A stretch of 41,596 nucleotides of DNA from a virus. This document shows, piece after piece, positions 7,964 through 17,358 of the stretch (the stretch's first letter is position 1; every line of letters starts with the position of its first letter). The DNA is taken from the IMG/VR virus record IMGVR_UViG_3300020020_000091, positions 1-41,596 of that record, one strand, 5' to 3'. Position numbers and translations under genes: made by a program. Under the pieces are notes generated by a model. The model searched no databases. It was not told the origin of the DNA and saw only the letters and a program-made list of their open reading frames with translations.

Positions 7964-10357
7964 GTGGTCAATCTCGCCACTGCCTGGGTGCAGATCCAGC
8001 CGTCGCTCACGGGTGTGTCGCAGGCGATCACGAAGGAGTTCAGCGGCGCACACGTCGATAAGATCGGCACCCAGGCAGGGCAGCAGTTCACGGGCGGCGT
8101 CTCGAAGGGACTGGTCAAGCTCGGCGCCGTGGTCGTCGCCGCGTTCGCGGTCAAGGCGGTCGCCAACTTCTTCGGCGACTCGCTGGAGGCCGTGAAGAAC
8201 TGGCAGGTTCTGAACGCCCAGACTGAGGCCGTCGTGAAGTCCACCGGCGCGTCGGCGAACATCACCGCCGCGCAGGTGCACTCGCTCGCCGAATCCCTCG
8301 AAGGGATGACCGCGACGCAGGCGGAGTCGATCCAGTCCGGCGCCAACATGCTGCTGACGTTCAAGAATATTCGGAACGGCGTCGGCGCCGGGAACGACAT
8401 TTTCAACCAGGCCACGCTGGCACTCGTGGACATGGCCCAGGCGATGCACGAGGACGTGCCGACCGCGGCGATCCGATTGGGCAAGGCGCTGAACGATCCC
8501 ATCGCCGGCATGGGTGCCCTCTCGCGCGTCGGCGTCCAGTTCACCGACGAGCAGAAGGACTTGATCAAGACGCTGGTCGAGTCCGGCGACGTGATGGGTG
8601 CGCAGAAGGTCATTCTGCAAGAGCTCAACGACCAGTTCGGTGGATCCGGTGCCGCGTTCGCGGAGACGTACGCCGGCAAGATCTTCCTGCTGGGTGACGC
8701 CTTCGGAGACGTGGGCGAAAAGCTGATCACGGATCTCATGCCGCAGTTGGAGTCCCTGATCGATTGGCTCCGCGATGATGGGATCACGGCGGTCGAGGAG
8801 TTCGCCGGCGGGGTGTCTGCCGTGTTCGAGGGCATCACGTTCGTCTCGGAGCAGGACTGGTACAAGGACTTCGTGGCGGCGCTGGACACGGGCGGCGAAC
8901 TGGACCTGGTGGGCGGCGGGTTCGTCGATAACGTCAAGAAGAAGTGGGAGGAGCTGCCGACCAGTTTCGAGAACGGCTGGGAGCAGATCAAAGATATCAA
9001 CGCCAAGGCATCCGACGAGATCCCGAAAGCGTTCGAGGACAGTTGGAACAGCCGGTGGTTCCCGGCGCTCACGAACGGCTGGACGCAGATCACGGATGCA
9101 TTCGGCAACGGCTGGGAGCAGATCCTCGCTGCATTCGAGAATGGTGGGACCCAGATCGCCGCGGCGTGGAATCTGCTGTGGACGACCATCACGCTGGCGG
9201 TGACCGGGTTCGTCGCTGGGATCCTCGCGGGCATCGTGACGTGGTGGGAAGGACTGATCGCCAGCTTCGCGAACGGCTGGACTCAGATCACGACGTGGTG
9301 GAATTCGATGTGGACGACCGTGGCGACGGCGGTCGCGGTGTTCATCGGCGGGATCGTGGCGACGGTCGTCGCGTGGTGGGAGGGCCTGGTCGCCAGCTTC
9401 GCCAACGGCTGGATCCAGATCACCACCTGGTGGAACTCGCTGTGGAATACGATCTGGACGACGCTCACGACCTGGGCGACGGAGATCATCACCGCGGTGA
9501 CCACGTTCATCGATGACACGATCGCCAATTTCACCCGCGGCTGGGATCAGATCGTGCAGTTCGTGCGCGACGCCGCGCAGACGATCTCGGATACGGTCAG
9601 CGGGATCTTGCGGACGTTCGAGGATGCGGCTCAGGGGATCCGGGATGCCTTCGACGGCATCGGGCAGTTCATCCACGATGCATTCGGTCCGGCCATCGAC
9701 TTCCTGTCGGGCGCTGGATCAGCGATCTCTAATTTCTTCGGCGGCATCGGTGACCGTGCGCGGTATATCAAGGGTCGACTGGCGGACTTCGCCGCCGCAC
9801 GACAGGCGAATCCGGGTGGGTTCGCCGGCGGATCGACGCTGGCGCGGGTGCAGGCGCTCATGCTGCCGGGACTGTCCATCACGGATACGTTGTCGAGTCC
9901 GGCGCGAGACGCGGCATTCGGCATCGTCCGTTCCGCCAGCTCGTACCACTACGACGCAGCGAACCCGGCCGTGGACATCGCCGGCCCGCTCCATCTGCTG
10001 CACCAGTTCTACGCGATCTTGGTGGCGATGGGGCCCTGGCGCCAGATCTTGTGGCAGGTCGCGGGGCACTACGATCACATCCACGTCGCGCACGGGGGCG
10101 GGGTCGTGGACCCGGCATGGCCGCGGATGTGGGGCGACCGTTGGGACGAGCGGACGGTCCGCCTCCAGGTGGGGGAGACGGTGATGCCGCGAGGTATGGA
10201 ACCGATGCGCTTGGACTCGAACTCGGTGGGTTCCGGCCGCAGCGCCGCGGTCATCATCCGCGGCGATGTCTACACGTTCGATCTCGACGAGTTCTTCGAG
10301 AAGGCCGAGCGGGCGAAGCGTCGGGCGTACGCTCTCGCGGCACCTGTGACGAGCTGA
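7964..10357 (+). CDS. Tape measure protein with peptidase-like C-terminal domain
   Basis: A 797-residue tail-length ruler, also threaded into the host envelope at infection. It starts at GTG with GAGGAG upstream (an in-frame ATG at 7928 would overlap the chaperone). It has an N-terminal hydrophobic segment (G-L-V-K-L-G-A-V-V-V-A-A-F), a long helical region, seven N-G-W-x-Q-I-type repeats (about 9100-9560) alternating with Trp-rich hydrophobic helices, and a C-terminal module near residues 640-710. That module has H662, D670 and H705-I-H707, resembling M15/VanY-type zinc peptidases (H-x-D ... H-x-H). The spacing is not canonical. Such embedded hydrolases help local wall opening. Confidence 0.92.
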   Translation: MVNLATAWVQIQPSLTGVSQAITKEFSGAHVDKIGTQAGQQFTGGVSKGLVKLGAVVVAAFAVKAVANFFGDSLEAVKNWQVLNAQTEAVVKSTGASANITAAQVHSLAESLEGMTATQAESIQSGANMLLTFKNIRNGVGAGNDIFNQATLALVDMAQAMHEDVPTAAIRLGKALNDPIAGMGALSRVGVQFTDEQKDLIKTLVESGDVMGAQKVILQELNDQFGGSGAAFAETYAGKIFLLGDAFGDVGEKLITDLMPQLESLIDWLRDDGITAVEEFAGGVSAVFEGITFVSEQDWYKDFVAALDTGGELDLVGGGFVDNVKKKWEELPTSFENGWEQIKDINAKASDEIPKAFEDSWNSRWFPALTNGWTQITDAFGNGWEQILAAFENGGTQIAAAWNLLWTTITLAVTGFVAGILAGIVTWWEGLIASFANGWTQITTWWNSMWTTVATAVAVFIGGIVATVVAWWEGLVASFANGWIQITTWWNSLWNTIWTTLTTWATEIITAVTTFIDDTIANFTRGWDQIVQFVRDAAQTISDTVSGILRTFEDAAQGIRDAFDGIGQFIHDAFGPAIDFLSGAGSAISNFFGGIGDRARYIKGRLADFAAARQANPGGFAGGSTLARVQALMLPGLSITDTLSSPARDAAFGIVRSASSYHYDAANPAVDIAGPLHLLHQFYAILVAMGPWRQILWQVAGHYDHIHVAHGGGVVDPAWPRMWGDRWDERTVRLQVGETVMPRGMEPMRLDSNSVGSGRSAAVIIRGDVYTFDLDEFFEKAERAKRRAYALAAPVTS

Positions 10358-10370
10358 GAGGAGACGGGCT

Positions 10371-11288
10371 GTGGGCGTGTTCCTGCTGTCAGCACCGCCG
10401 GTCGTTCCGCCCTCGCGGGCGCGTCGGTTCCCGGTGCGCTCCCAGTGGGAGGGCTGGGACGGTTCGATATGGGATCTCCACACCGGGGCGCAGGGCGTGC
10501 TGCTGCTGCAAGATGTCGTCGGACTGCATCACTCGCGCCATGATCGGTATCTGTCGAGTTCCCGTGCCGTGCCCGGCCACCGACTGCGTGGGACGCGCCC
10601 ACGCGCTCGTGAGGTCGTTTGGCCGCTGTTGGTGTACGGAGACACACAGGAGGACTGGTTCGTCACGGACAAGGGATTCTGGCGCACAATCCACCCCACT
10701 CTGGCGGGAACGTGGCGCGTCAGCGTGGGGGCCCAGGTGCGAGAGCTCCGTTTGACGGCTCTGCTCGACAACCCAGATGACGGATACGCGATGGACCCGT
10801 ACCTGAACGGCTGGGCGAAATACGTCTGTGAGATGGAGGCAGCGCAGCCGTACTGGACCGGCGAGGTCGTCTCGCGGGTGTTCGAGATCGGACCAGTATC
10901 ACCGATCGACTTCTTCGACGCCGCTGGATCTCCGCCGTTCCATATCACGCCGGGCTCCACGTTCGCGACGGCTTCGATCAGCAACCCCGGCGACGTGGAG
11001 GCATATCCGACCTGGACCGCGGTCGGTCCACTCGACGACATCCAGCTCGGCGTCGGCAGCGTCACGATCGACGTGCCGTTCAACCTGGCGGCGGATGAAG
11101 TGCTGCTGATCGACACCGACCCCCGCAACCAGGCCGCGACGCTCGACGGAGTAGACGCGACGACCACGCTCGGATTCCAACCGCTCGCTGCGATCGACCC
11201 CGGCGAGGACCGCGCGCTGACGGTCGTGTCCACCGGGACGGGCACGATCACCTGTGACATCGTGCCGCTGTACTTCCGGGCATTCTGA
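10371..11288 (+). CDS. Distal tail protein (Dit-type minor tail protein)
   Basis: A 305-residue protein directly after the tape measure, the slot of distal tail proteins that form the hub joining the tube to the baseplate. Start is GTG with GAGAGGAGA upstream. The pattern W-E-G-W-D-G-S-I-W-D-L at the N-terminus, the W-F-V-T-D-K-G-F-W region and a beta-rich C-terminal part (V-E-A-Y-P-T-W-T-A-V-G-P-L-D-D) are typical of actinophage Dit-like proteins with a galectin-like C-terminus. Confidence 0.8.
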   Translation: MGVFLLSAPPVVPPSRARRFPVRSQWEGWDGSIWDLHTGAQGVLLLQDVVGLHHSRHDRYLSSSRAVPGHRLRGTRPRAREVVWPLLVYGDTQEDWFVTDKGFWRTIHPTLAGTWRVSVGAQVRELRLTALLDNPDDGYAMDPYLNGWAKYVCEMEAAQPYWTGEVVSRVFEIGPVSPIDFFDAAGSPPFHITPGSTFATASISNPGDVEAYPTWTAVGPLDDIQLGVGSVTIDVPFNLAADEVLLIDTDPRNQAATLDGVDATTTLGFQPLAAIDPGEDRALTVVSTGTGTITCDIVPLYFRAF

Positions 11289-11299
11289 GAGGGGTTCGC

Positions 11300-12400
11300 G
11301 TGGCCGACGAACTGCAGTTCCTCCTCTCGTCGAAGACGCACCAGTACCTCGGCACGATCATCCCCCGCCGGGCCACGGTCGAGCTGGGCTGGAACCGCAC
11401 GTCGCTCGCAGAGTTCACGCTCGACGATGACGACCGGTTCCTGCCCGCCCTCGCGACACCGGGCGCGCGGATCCGGGTGCTGCTCAACGGAGTGCAGGAG
11501 ATGTCCGGGCTGGTGGAGAGCTTGGATGGTACCTTCCCGTCCGGCGAGGTCACCGTGACCGCGCTGAGCGAATTCCAGATGCTGCCCTATGTCCTGGCAT
11601 GGCCGAAACCGACCGCGGCGATCGGTGCGCAGACGGACGAATATCGGATCTACACCGGGGTCTCCGAGACGGTCGCCAAGCTGGCGATCGCTGAGGCATC
11701 CACCCGCCTCGGACTCGGCTGGACCGTCGCGGCGACCGGCGGCAAGGGCACGACCACCCGAGTCGAAACGCGATTCCACCCGCTGCTCGACCGGATCCTC
11801 GAACCGCTGACGCTGGACAAGCTGCAGCTGAAGGTCGAACGGGATGCCGCCGGAGCGGTGACGGTGGATGTCACTCAGGGCACGACGTTCGCAACCCCGC
11901 TGACCTTGAACACGGGCATTCTCGAAAACGGCACTTGGCGGCGACAGGCGCCCACGGTCACTCGGGTCGTCGTCGGCGGCACCGGCGAAGGAGTCGCCCG
12001 AGAACTCGGCCAGTTCGTGGACACAACGCGAGAGACGGACTGGGCGATCAAGCGCGAGGTGTTCCGCGATGCGCGATCGTCCGAGACAGGAGCGGACCTC
12101 TCGACCGATGCGGCCAAGGCGTTCGGTGAGGGCGCCGTGAAGTCGTCGATCTCAGTCGTTCTCAACGAAGCGAGCTGGTTCCAATATCGGGATGGCTACG
12201 TGCTGGGCGACCTGGTCACCGTCCAGGTCGGCACCGTGACGATGACCGATGTGATCTCGACCGTGCTCATCGAGGACGACCCGAAGTCGGGGCTGAAGGT
12301 CACGCCATCCATCGGAGACGTTCGCGACTCCGCCGACAAGCAACTCGCCGCGGATATCGCGGGACTTGCACGCGGCACACGAGATCAGGGGAGAAGGTAG
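11300..12400 (+). CDS. Minor tail protein, baseplate hub type (Gp37-like)
   Basis: A 366-residue protein in the tail-hub slot. Features: the N-terminal strand Y-L-G-T-I-I-P-R-R-A, a W-N-R-T-S-L-A-E-F-T-L-D-D-D-D-R-F region, and a C-terminal D-G-Y-x-L-G-D-L-V-T-V-Q-V-G barrel-type motif. All recall the phage 'ReqiPepy6 Gp37-like' baseplate family found in many actinophages. Start is GTG at 11300 with AGAGGGG upstream. Probably forms the tail-tip spike platform. Confidence 0.75.
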   Translation: MADELQFLLSSKTHQYLGTIIPRRATVELGWNRTSLAEFTLDDDDRFLPALATPGARIRVLLNGVQEMSGLVESLDGTFPSGEVTVTALSEFQMLPYVLAWPKPTAAIGAQTDEYRIYTGVSETVAKLAIAEASTRLGLGWTVAATGGKGTTTRVETRFHPLLDRILEPLTLDKLQLKVERDAAGAVTVDVTQGTTFATPLTLNTGILENGTWRRQAPTVTRVVVGGTGEGVARELGQFVDTTRETDWAIKREVFRDARSSETGADLSTDAAKAFGEGAVKSSISVVLNEASWFQYRDGYVLGDLVTVQVGTVTMTDVISTVLIEDDPKSGLKVTPSIGDVRDSADKQLAADIAGLARGTRDQGRR

Positions 12401-12404
12401 GAGC

Positions 12405-13388
12405 ATGACGTTCACGAACATTGGCTACGCCGGCACGGTGACAGATGTCGGCTGGGCACAGCTGATTCCGTGGGCCGGCGGTTCCGAGTACTGCATTCCG
12501 GACGCGGACAGCTTCCGCGCGAACTCCGCGCCAGGTGATCGGAACGTCGATATCTCGCCGGGGACCGCCGCCGGCCACGGCGTTCTCGTCGAATCGGATT
12601 CCTCCGTGACGATCAACCTGCCGTCGGTCTCCTCCGGCTCAAGGTGGGATCTGATCGCGCTGCGTCGGATCTGGGGCACTGCGACCTCGTCCGTCGTCCG
12701 CGTTGCCGGTGGCGCAGCGAAGGCCATCCCTTCGATTCTGCACAACCCCGGAGTCGAGGACTTCCAGCCGCTGTGGCTGCTGCGCGTCGCCGCAGGACAG
12801 ACGACGATTCAAGAGTTCTGCGACCTCCGCGCGTTCGTCGGGAACGGTGGTGCGTGGGGCAGGGATGATCTCGTGCGGTCGTACCTGACCCGGGTCGGCA
12901 CCGTTATCACGATCGGCACCGTCCGATGGGAGCGGCGGATCGATGCGCTCGGCTCCGCGGTGTGGATCCGAGCCGGGACCGGTGTCGGGAACTACACCCC
13001 GCCGCAGACGACCCGGATCACGTTCATTGAGTCTGGCAGCGGCGTGAACCTGTCGTCTAGCACGGACACGCAGGTGCTCAAGCTCGGCGTGACGATCGCC
13101 GAGGCGGGACTGGTGGACATCCACGCGCGGCTCTGGTGGCACTCGGATGGGTTCAACTCGGCGGGCACGTTCCGACTGAAGTACGGGGCGGTGAACGGCA
13201 CGGAAGTCGACCGGTTCCGATCCCACAACAACGCCTCGGGCTCGGATGTGCCGGTGTTCGTGGACCTGTTCGCTCGCGTCGCCCTCCCGGCCGGGATCAC
13301 GAATTTCTACCTGACTGGGCAACGAGAGTCGGCGGGCAACGATATCGACGTGGACGATTGCTCGCTGTCCGCGTGGGCGACGAGCTGA
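12405..13388 (+). CDS. Minor tail protein
   Basis: A 327-residue beta-rich protein. Residues from the start read N-I-G-Y-A-G-T-V-T-D-V-G-W-A-Q, then a W-D-L-I-A-L-R-R-I-W strand pattern typical of actinophage minor tail proteins. The C-terminal half (G-V-N-L-S-S-S-T-D-T-Q-V-L onwards) looks like a jelly-roll or carbohydrate-binding type module. No catalytic motif is visible. It likely attaches to the hub encoded just upstream. Confidence 0.7.
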   Translation: MTFTNIGYAGTVTDVGWAQLIPWAGGSEYCIPDADSFRANSAPGDRNVDISPGTAAGHGVLVESDSSVTINLPSVSSGSRWDLIALRRIWGTATSSVVRVAGGAAKAIPSILHNPGVEDFQPLWLLRVAAGQTTIQEFCDLRAFVGNGGAWGRDDLVRSYLTRVGTVITIGTVRWERRIDALGSAVWIRAGTGVGNYTPPQTTRITFIESGSGVNLSSSTDTQVLKLGVTIAEAGLVDIHARLWWHSDGFNSAGTFRLKYGAVNGTEVDRFRSHNNASGSDVPVFVDLFARVALPAGITNFYLTGQRESAGNDIDVDDCSLSAWATS

Positions 13389-13398
13389 GGAGCGAATC

Positions 13399-14388
13399 AT
13401 GGCTGTGGACTACTTCGATTACGCGCTGGCGATCGACCCGTCGGCGGGCGTCGTTATCCCCAATGCGACCGCGTCGGTCTACGATCCAGCGGACACGAGC
13501 TTCAACACGGCGCTGGCGATCACGGATCTCGGCGGCAGCCCGCTGACCGAACTGAGGGCATCGCCAACGGGACTGTTCCCGCCGTTCAAGGTCGTCTCCG
13601 CGCTGACGCAGGTATTCGCCCGGACCCCGTCCGGCATCGTGACGCCGCTGACCTCGGTATTCGGGAGTCACGGGGCAGCGGCCGCCGCAGCAGCAGCCGA
13701 CGCAGCAACGTCTGCCGCTGCTGCGGCACAGTCGGCCGTGGACGCGGCAAATGCTGCTGTGCAGTCGTTGCCACCTGGGGGCGCCGCGGGCCAGTCGCTG
13801 GTCAAGAATTCGGGCGTGGACTTCGATGTGGTCTGGGGGACCGTCGTCGGCGGATCCGGCGGAGGATTCACGACGTACGGCCAGGTGGCAGCGTTGCCCG
13901 GGTACCCGTCGTCGTTCCCGCCGTCAACGCACACCCACCTGGCGACTGGGATCTTCGATTCGACGGCGGTCGGTCGTGCTGTCATGACGGCGGTCGATGC
14001 GCAGGCGGCTCGCGGGGCGATCGGCGCGGGCACCGGTAACGGCACGTCGAACCTCACGCTCGGAACCTCCGGCACGCAGGCGGCGCCCGGCAATCACGGC
14101 CACGCGGCCACCGGGATCAGCTTCTCCCCGGTCTTCCCGCTGACTGCGACGAACGTGCAGGATGCGCTCGTGGAGGCCGCGAACAGCGGAGGCGGGGGCG
14201 GGGGCACCGCCGCGGTGCTCATCTGGCGATACGCCTCCGGCGCGTACCCCGCGCTGCCGGCGACGAAACCAACGGGCGTGCAGCTCGTGCAGGCGTTCGG
14301 TCCCACCCAGCCGACCGTGCTGCCATCGTGGATCGGTATCGGTTCCACGCAAGCTCTGGGCAAGTACGAATACATGGCGCTGACATGA
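13399..14388 (+). CDS. Tail fibre-type protein with Ala-rich coil
   Basis: A 329-residue protein: an N-terminal domain (D-Y-F-D-Y-A-L-A-I-D-P), an alanine-rich segment around residues 92-122 likely to form a trimeric coiled stalk, two H-x-H elements (T-H-T-H-L-A and N-H-G-H-A) followed by A-T-G-I, the short T-H-x-H-x-x-x-I repeat seen in phage fibres, and a C-terminal I-W-R-Y-A-S-G-A-Y-P domain. The TGA overlaps the following ATG. Confidence 0.78.
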   Translation: MAVDYFDYALAIDPSAGVVIPNATASVYDPADTSFNTALAITDLGGSPLTELRASPTGLFPPFKVVSALTQVFARTPSGIVTPLTSVFGSHGAAAAAAAADAATSAAAAAQSAVDAANAAVQSLPPGGAAGQSLVKNSGVDFDVVWGTVVGGSGGGFTTYGQVAALPGYPSSFPPSTHTHLATGIFDSTAVGRAVMTAVDAQAARGAIGAGTGNGTSNLTLGTSGTQAAPGNHGHAATGISFSPVFPLTATNVQDALVEAANSGGGGGGTAAVLIWRYASGAYPALPATKPTGVQLVQAFGPTQPTVLPSWIGIGSTQALGKYEYMALT

Positions 14389-15371
14389 GCATTCCGAATG
14401 TGATCTACGGCTACAACCACCTGACTCCCGGCTGGCTCGCACCTGGCCGGCCGACGTTGACGATCGGTCGAGATCAGCTCGTGCCGGGTAACTACTTCCC
14501 GGACTCCACGAACGCGGGGCTGCTCACGCCGCCGTCAGCGCTCACGATCGTTACTGGCAATCAGACGATCTCGACGACGAACCCCCAGGTCATCACCGAC
14601 CAGCGGTATCAGGGCGCCGTCTTCCTGACTGGAGCCAATAAGACGTTCCGCAACTGCATGTTCGAGGGGAACGGGATCGACTCGAACTCGGTGCTGTGCC
14701 GCTACGCGACATCGACCAATAACGTCTTCGAGGACTGCCTGTTCGCGGCGCGGATCCCCAGCGATCAGTCGAACAATCTGCTGGGTCGAGGTTGGACCGC
14801 TCGCCGCTGCGAGTTCCGACAGGCCGTGGATGGTTGCGGCGCTGCACCGATCAACGGCGGCGTTCGTACCGATGTCGTGCTGGAGGGCTGCTGGATCCAT
14901 GATCTCGGCGGGTTCCTGACGACGACCCAGCCGGACGGGTTCACGCACAACGATGGGATCCAGTGGCACGGAGGCGCGGGACTCAGGATGGTCGGCAACC
15001 GGATCGAGGGGTTCCTCGACCCGACCATCGGTGATCCGAACCCAGCGCTTCCGGGTGGACATTCCACGTCGGCGATCATGATCAACAACCTCACGATGCC
15101 GGCGGAAATGCACTTCGAGAAGAACTGGATCGACGGCGGCGTGGTCGGGATCAACATGCTGGGCATCCCTGGCGCGTTCCCCGCCGGCGCGGTCCCGCCG
15201 AATGCGATCATCGATAACCACTTCGGGTTCAACTACTCCTCCGGCCAGAACAACGCGATCCGCGCCAGTTCGTCCGCGATCGTCTTCACGCTGACCGGCA
15301 ATCACAGGTGGTTCGTCAGCGGCGATCCCTTCGACACCTCCACGCCATTCAACGTACGAGTGAACGGATAG
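14385..15371 (+). CDS. Right-handed beta-helix tail protein
   Basis: A 328-residue candidate receptor-binding or wall-carbohydrate-processing tail protein. Residues 30-81 carry the beta-helix entry segment L-V-P-G-N-Y-F-P with N-A-G-L and P-S-A-L. Repeated N-x-x-F-E-D-C-x-F and I-x-N-N strands follow, as in parallel beta-helix tailspike or pectate-lyase-like folds. No catalytic triad can be assigned by eye. A roughly 50-residue piece of this segment is duplicated in the exported protein encoded at 29610. The start overlaps the previous stop. Confidence 0.8.
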   Translation: MSIPNVIYGYNHLTPGWLAPGRPTLTIGRDQLVPGNYFPDSTNAGLLTPPSALTIVTGNQTISTTNPQVITDQRYQGAVFLTGANKTFRNCMFEGNGIDSNSVLCRYATSTNNVFEDCLFAARIPSDQSNNLLGRGWTARRCEFRQAVDGCGAAPINGGVRTDVVLEGCWIHDLGGFLTTTQPDGFTHNDGIQWHGGAGLRMVGNRIEGFLDPTIGDPNPALPGGHSTSAIMINNLTMPAEMHFEKNWIDGGVVGINMLGIPGAFPAGAVPPNAIIDNHFGFNYSSGQNNAIRASSSAIVFTLTGNHRWFVSGDPFDTSTPFNVRVNG

Positions 15372-15374
15372 ATC

Positions 15375-16697
15375 ATGACTCTGACAAGGTGGGGCTTCGA
15401 GTCCGGGACCAACGGCGACAACCTCACGGGCGCGAACTCCGGGTCGGACTTCCCGGTCGTGACGGGCGGCACCGCGACGATCTCGACCGCGCAGGCGGCG
15501 CACGGCACCCGGTCGGCGTTGATGACCGCGACGTCCACCTCGGGCGGCTGCTACTTTTCCAAGGCGATCACCGCGACCGATACGCTCGCCGTGGACGCGT
15601 ACGTTCGCCTCGTCGCGTACCCGTCCGGTGATCTCGGGCTCATCTGGTTCGGTGACGGCACGCTGCAGCGGCTGAATATCGAGCTCACAACGACCGGTGC
15701 GATCCGCATCCGCGACGACGCGATCGCGAACATCTGGACGTCCCCCACGGCGATGGCGCTGAACACCTGGTACCGGGTGTCGTTGTTCGCGACCCGATCT
15801 GCCACGGTCGGCACCGTGCGTGCGGCGTACTTCGCCCTCGACTCGACGACACCGATCGCGGACTCCGGACTGCTCACGGGACGGAACACCGGGGCGACGT
15901 CGTACTCCACCGTCCGGGTCGGGATCAAGCCCTCTACCGCGGTCATCACCGGGCAGGGGTACTTCGACGATTGGGGCTATGACCCGGCCGCGACGGATCT
16001 GAACCCGCCGGTGGGTACGAACGTGCCGCCGACGGCCGATGCCGGAACGAATCAGAACGTCGCGGCCTCCGCCACGGTGAACCTGTCCGGCTCGGGCAAT
16101 GATGTTGACGGCTCGATCGTGAGCCAGGTGTGGACGTTCCTATTCCCGACCTCGGGTGCGCCGTCGCTGACAGGCGGCACGACGATGACGCCCTCATTCA
16201 CGGCGGGCGCGGCGGGGAATCTCTACATCCTCCAGCTTCAGGTGACGGACGACGGTGCCCTGACGGGGACCGACACGGTCGAGGTGCGAGTGCCGCTCGC
16301 TGGCGCGACGGAAATGCGCGACCTGGCGATGAACGGCACCGGCGTTGGAACGCACACGATCGTTGGCGGTTCTGCGACGGAGGGCCAGGCGCTCTCTGAC
16401 GAGAGCGATGCCACGTATGTCGAATCGCCGTCGTTGTCCGGCACGGAGGTCAACCGACGGCACCGCTTCGCGCCCTCGAACCCGAAGGCGTCGGGCTCGG
16501 TCGTACTGCGGCTGTGGACGGACACGGGCACGGCGAATGCGGTCGTGCGGTTGTTCGAGGGATCGACGGTGCGGCAGACGTGGACCCAGGCGGTGACGAG
16601 CACACCGACGACGTACACGTTCACGCTCAGTGGCGCCACGATCTCCGCGATCAGTGATTGGGGCAACCTGTACCACGAGGAGGGGGCAACCGTCTAA
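15375..16697 (+). CDS. Tail protein with LamG-like and PKD-like domains
   Basis: A 440-residue protein. Residues 1-205 are beta-rich, with W-G-F-E-S-G-T-N-G-D at the start and W-Y-R-V-S-L-F-A-T in the middle, resembling concanavalin/LamG-type carbohydrate-binding folds. Residues about 215-300 begin P-P-T-A-D-A-G and contain L-S-G-S-G-N-D-V-D-G-S, the PKD/REJ Ig-like signature. The rest is another beta domain. The first domain is paralogous to residues 228-447 of the 38207 gene, so this phage carries two copies in separate blocks. Confidence 0.78.
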   Translation: MTLTRWGFESGTNGDNLTGANSGSDFPVVTGGTATISTAQAAHGTRSALMTATSTSGGCYFSKAITATDTLAVDAYVRLVAYPSGDLGLIWFGDGTLQRLNIELTTTGAIRIRDDAIANIWTSPTAMALNTWYRVSLFATRSATVGTVRAAYFALDSTTPIADSGLLTGRNTGATSYSTVRVGIKPSTAVITGQGYFDDWGYDPAATDLNPPVGTNVPPTADAGTNQNVAASATVNLSGSGNDVDGSIVSQVWTFLFPTSGAPSLTGGTTMTPSFTAGAAGNLYILQLQVTDDGALTGTDTVEVRVPLAGATEMRDLAMNGTGVGTHTIVGGSATEGQALSDESDATYVESPSLSGTEVNRRHRFAPSNPKASGSVVLRLWTDTGTANAVVRLFEGSTVRQTWTQAVTSTPTTYTFTLSGATISAISDWGNLYHEEGATV

Positions 16698-17164
16698 TGG
16701 TCACGCTGCGCACCGGCCGAGCTGGGTTGACGCTCGATGCGGCCAAGCTGCGCGTCGGTCGTGCTGGGCTCACGGGCACTGGGTCGTCCATACCGAAGCT
16801 GCGCGTCGGCCGCGCGGGGCTGACCGGCACCGCCGCGGTCATGGTCAACCCGATCACACCGCAGACGGTCGAACCGGAGATCACGGTGACCGTGACCGCT
16901 ACGCTCTCCGGCGCGGGTTCGCCCACCTGGACGTGGCGAGTCGTCTCCGGCATCCCAGTGTCGTTCGGCGGATCCGGCGCCACCCGAACGTTCGTATCCC
17001 CTTCCGTGATGCCGCCCGGCGGCTCGACGGTCATCGGCGTCACAGCGACCGTCGGCGGCACCACGTCTCCGGAACAGACGGTCACGATCACGTACCTGCC
17101 CCAGACCTCGTGGTGGTACGACGGCGCCCAGTGGCAGGGTCGCCGTCCGCCGATCACGCTATGA
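16697..17164 (+). CDS. Short tail-associated protein with L-R-V-G-R-A-G-L-T repeats
   Basis: A 155-residue protein. Residues 1-51 hold three copies of a roughly 11-residue unit (L-R-T/V-G-R-A-G-L-T). The rest is an Ig-like beta domain (V-E-P-E-I-T-V-T-V-T-A) ending in W-W-Y-D-G-A-Q-W-Q-G, a motif often seen at the C-terminus of actinophage tail proteins. The ATG overlaps the preceding TAA. Probably part of the tail tip; function not known. Confidence 0.68.
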   Translation: MVTLRTGRAGLTLDAAKLRVGRAGLTGTGSSIPKLRVGRAGLTGTAAVMVNPITPQTVEPEITVTVTATLSGAGSPTWTWRVVSGIPVSFGGSGATRTFVSPSVMPPGGSTVIGVTATVGGTTSPEQTVTITYLPQTSWWYDGAQWQGRRPPITL

Positions 17165-17217
17165 AACGCCGCCCGCCGGGATTGGGAGATCGGGCGAGCG
17201 GTCCAGAATGGGAGTAA
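17161..17217 (+). CDS. Possible 18-residue peptide
   Basis: ATGAAACGC overlaps the preceding TGA and gives a basic 18-residue peptide ending at TAA. Only position and the overlap support it; it may be a by-product of re-initiation. Low confidence. Confidence 0.25.
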   Translation: MKRRPPGLGDRASGPEWE

Positions 17218-17255
17218 GGAAACCCCTTGCCTCGGAAGGAGAGGAGGCGGTCGCG

Positions 17256-17351
17256 ATGGGAGATATCGGAGAGCCGCTGAAGCACATCGAAGTCGTTCCC
17301 CTGACTGAGCCGATGACCGTGCCGCAGCCGGAGGAAGTCCCAGTCGAGTAG
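17256..17351 (+). CDS. Small acidic Pro/Val/Glu protein
   Basis: A 31-residue protein rich in V, P and E (L-K-H-I-E-V-V-P-L-T-E-P), with a strong GGAGAGGAGG leader. Very short acidic proteins of this L-K-H-x-E-V-V-P type are recurrent in actinophages between the tail and lysis genes. Their role is not known to me. Its recurrence and strong ribosome site argue that it is made. Confidence 0.65.
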   Translation: MGDIGEPLKHIEVVPLTEPMTVPQPEEVPVE

Positions 17352-17358
17352 GCGTCTC

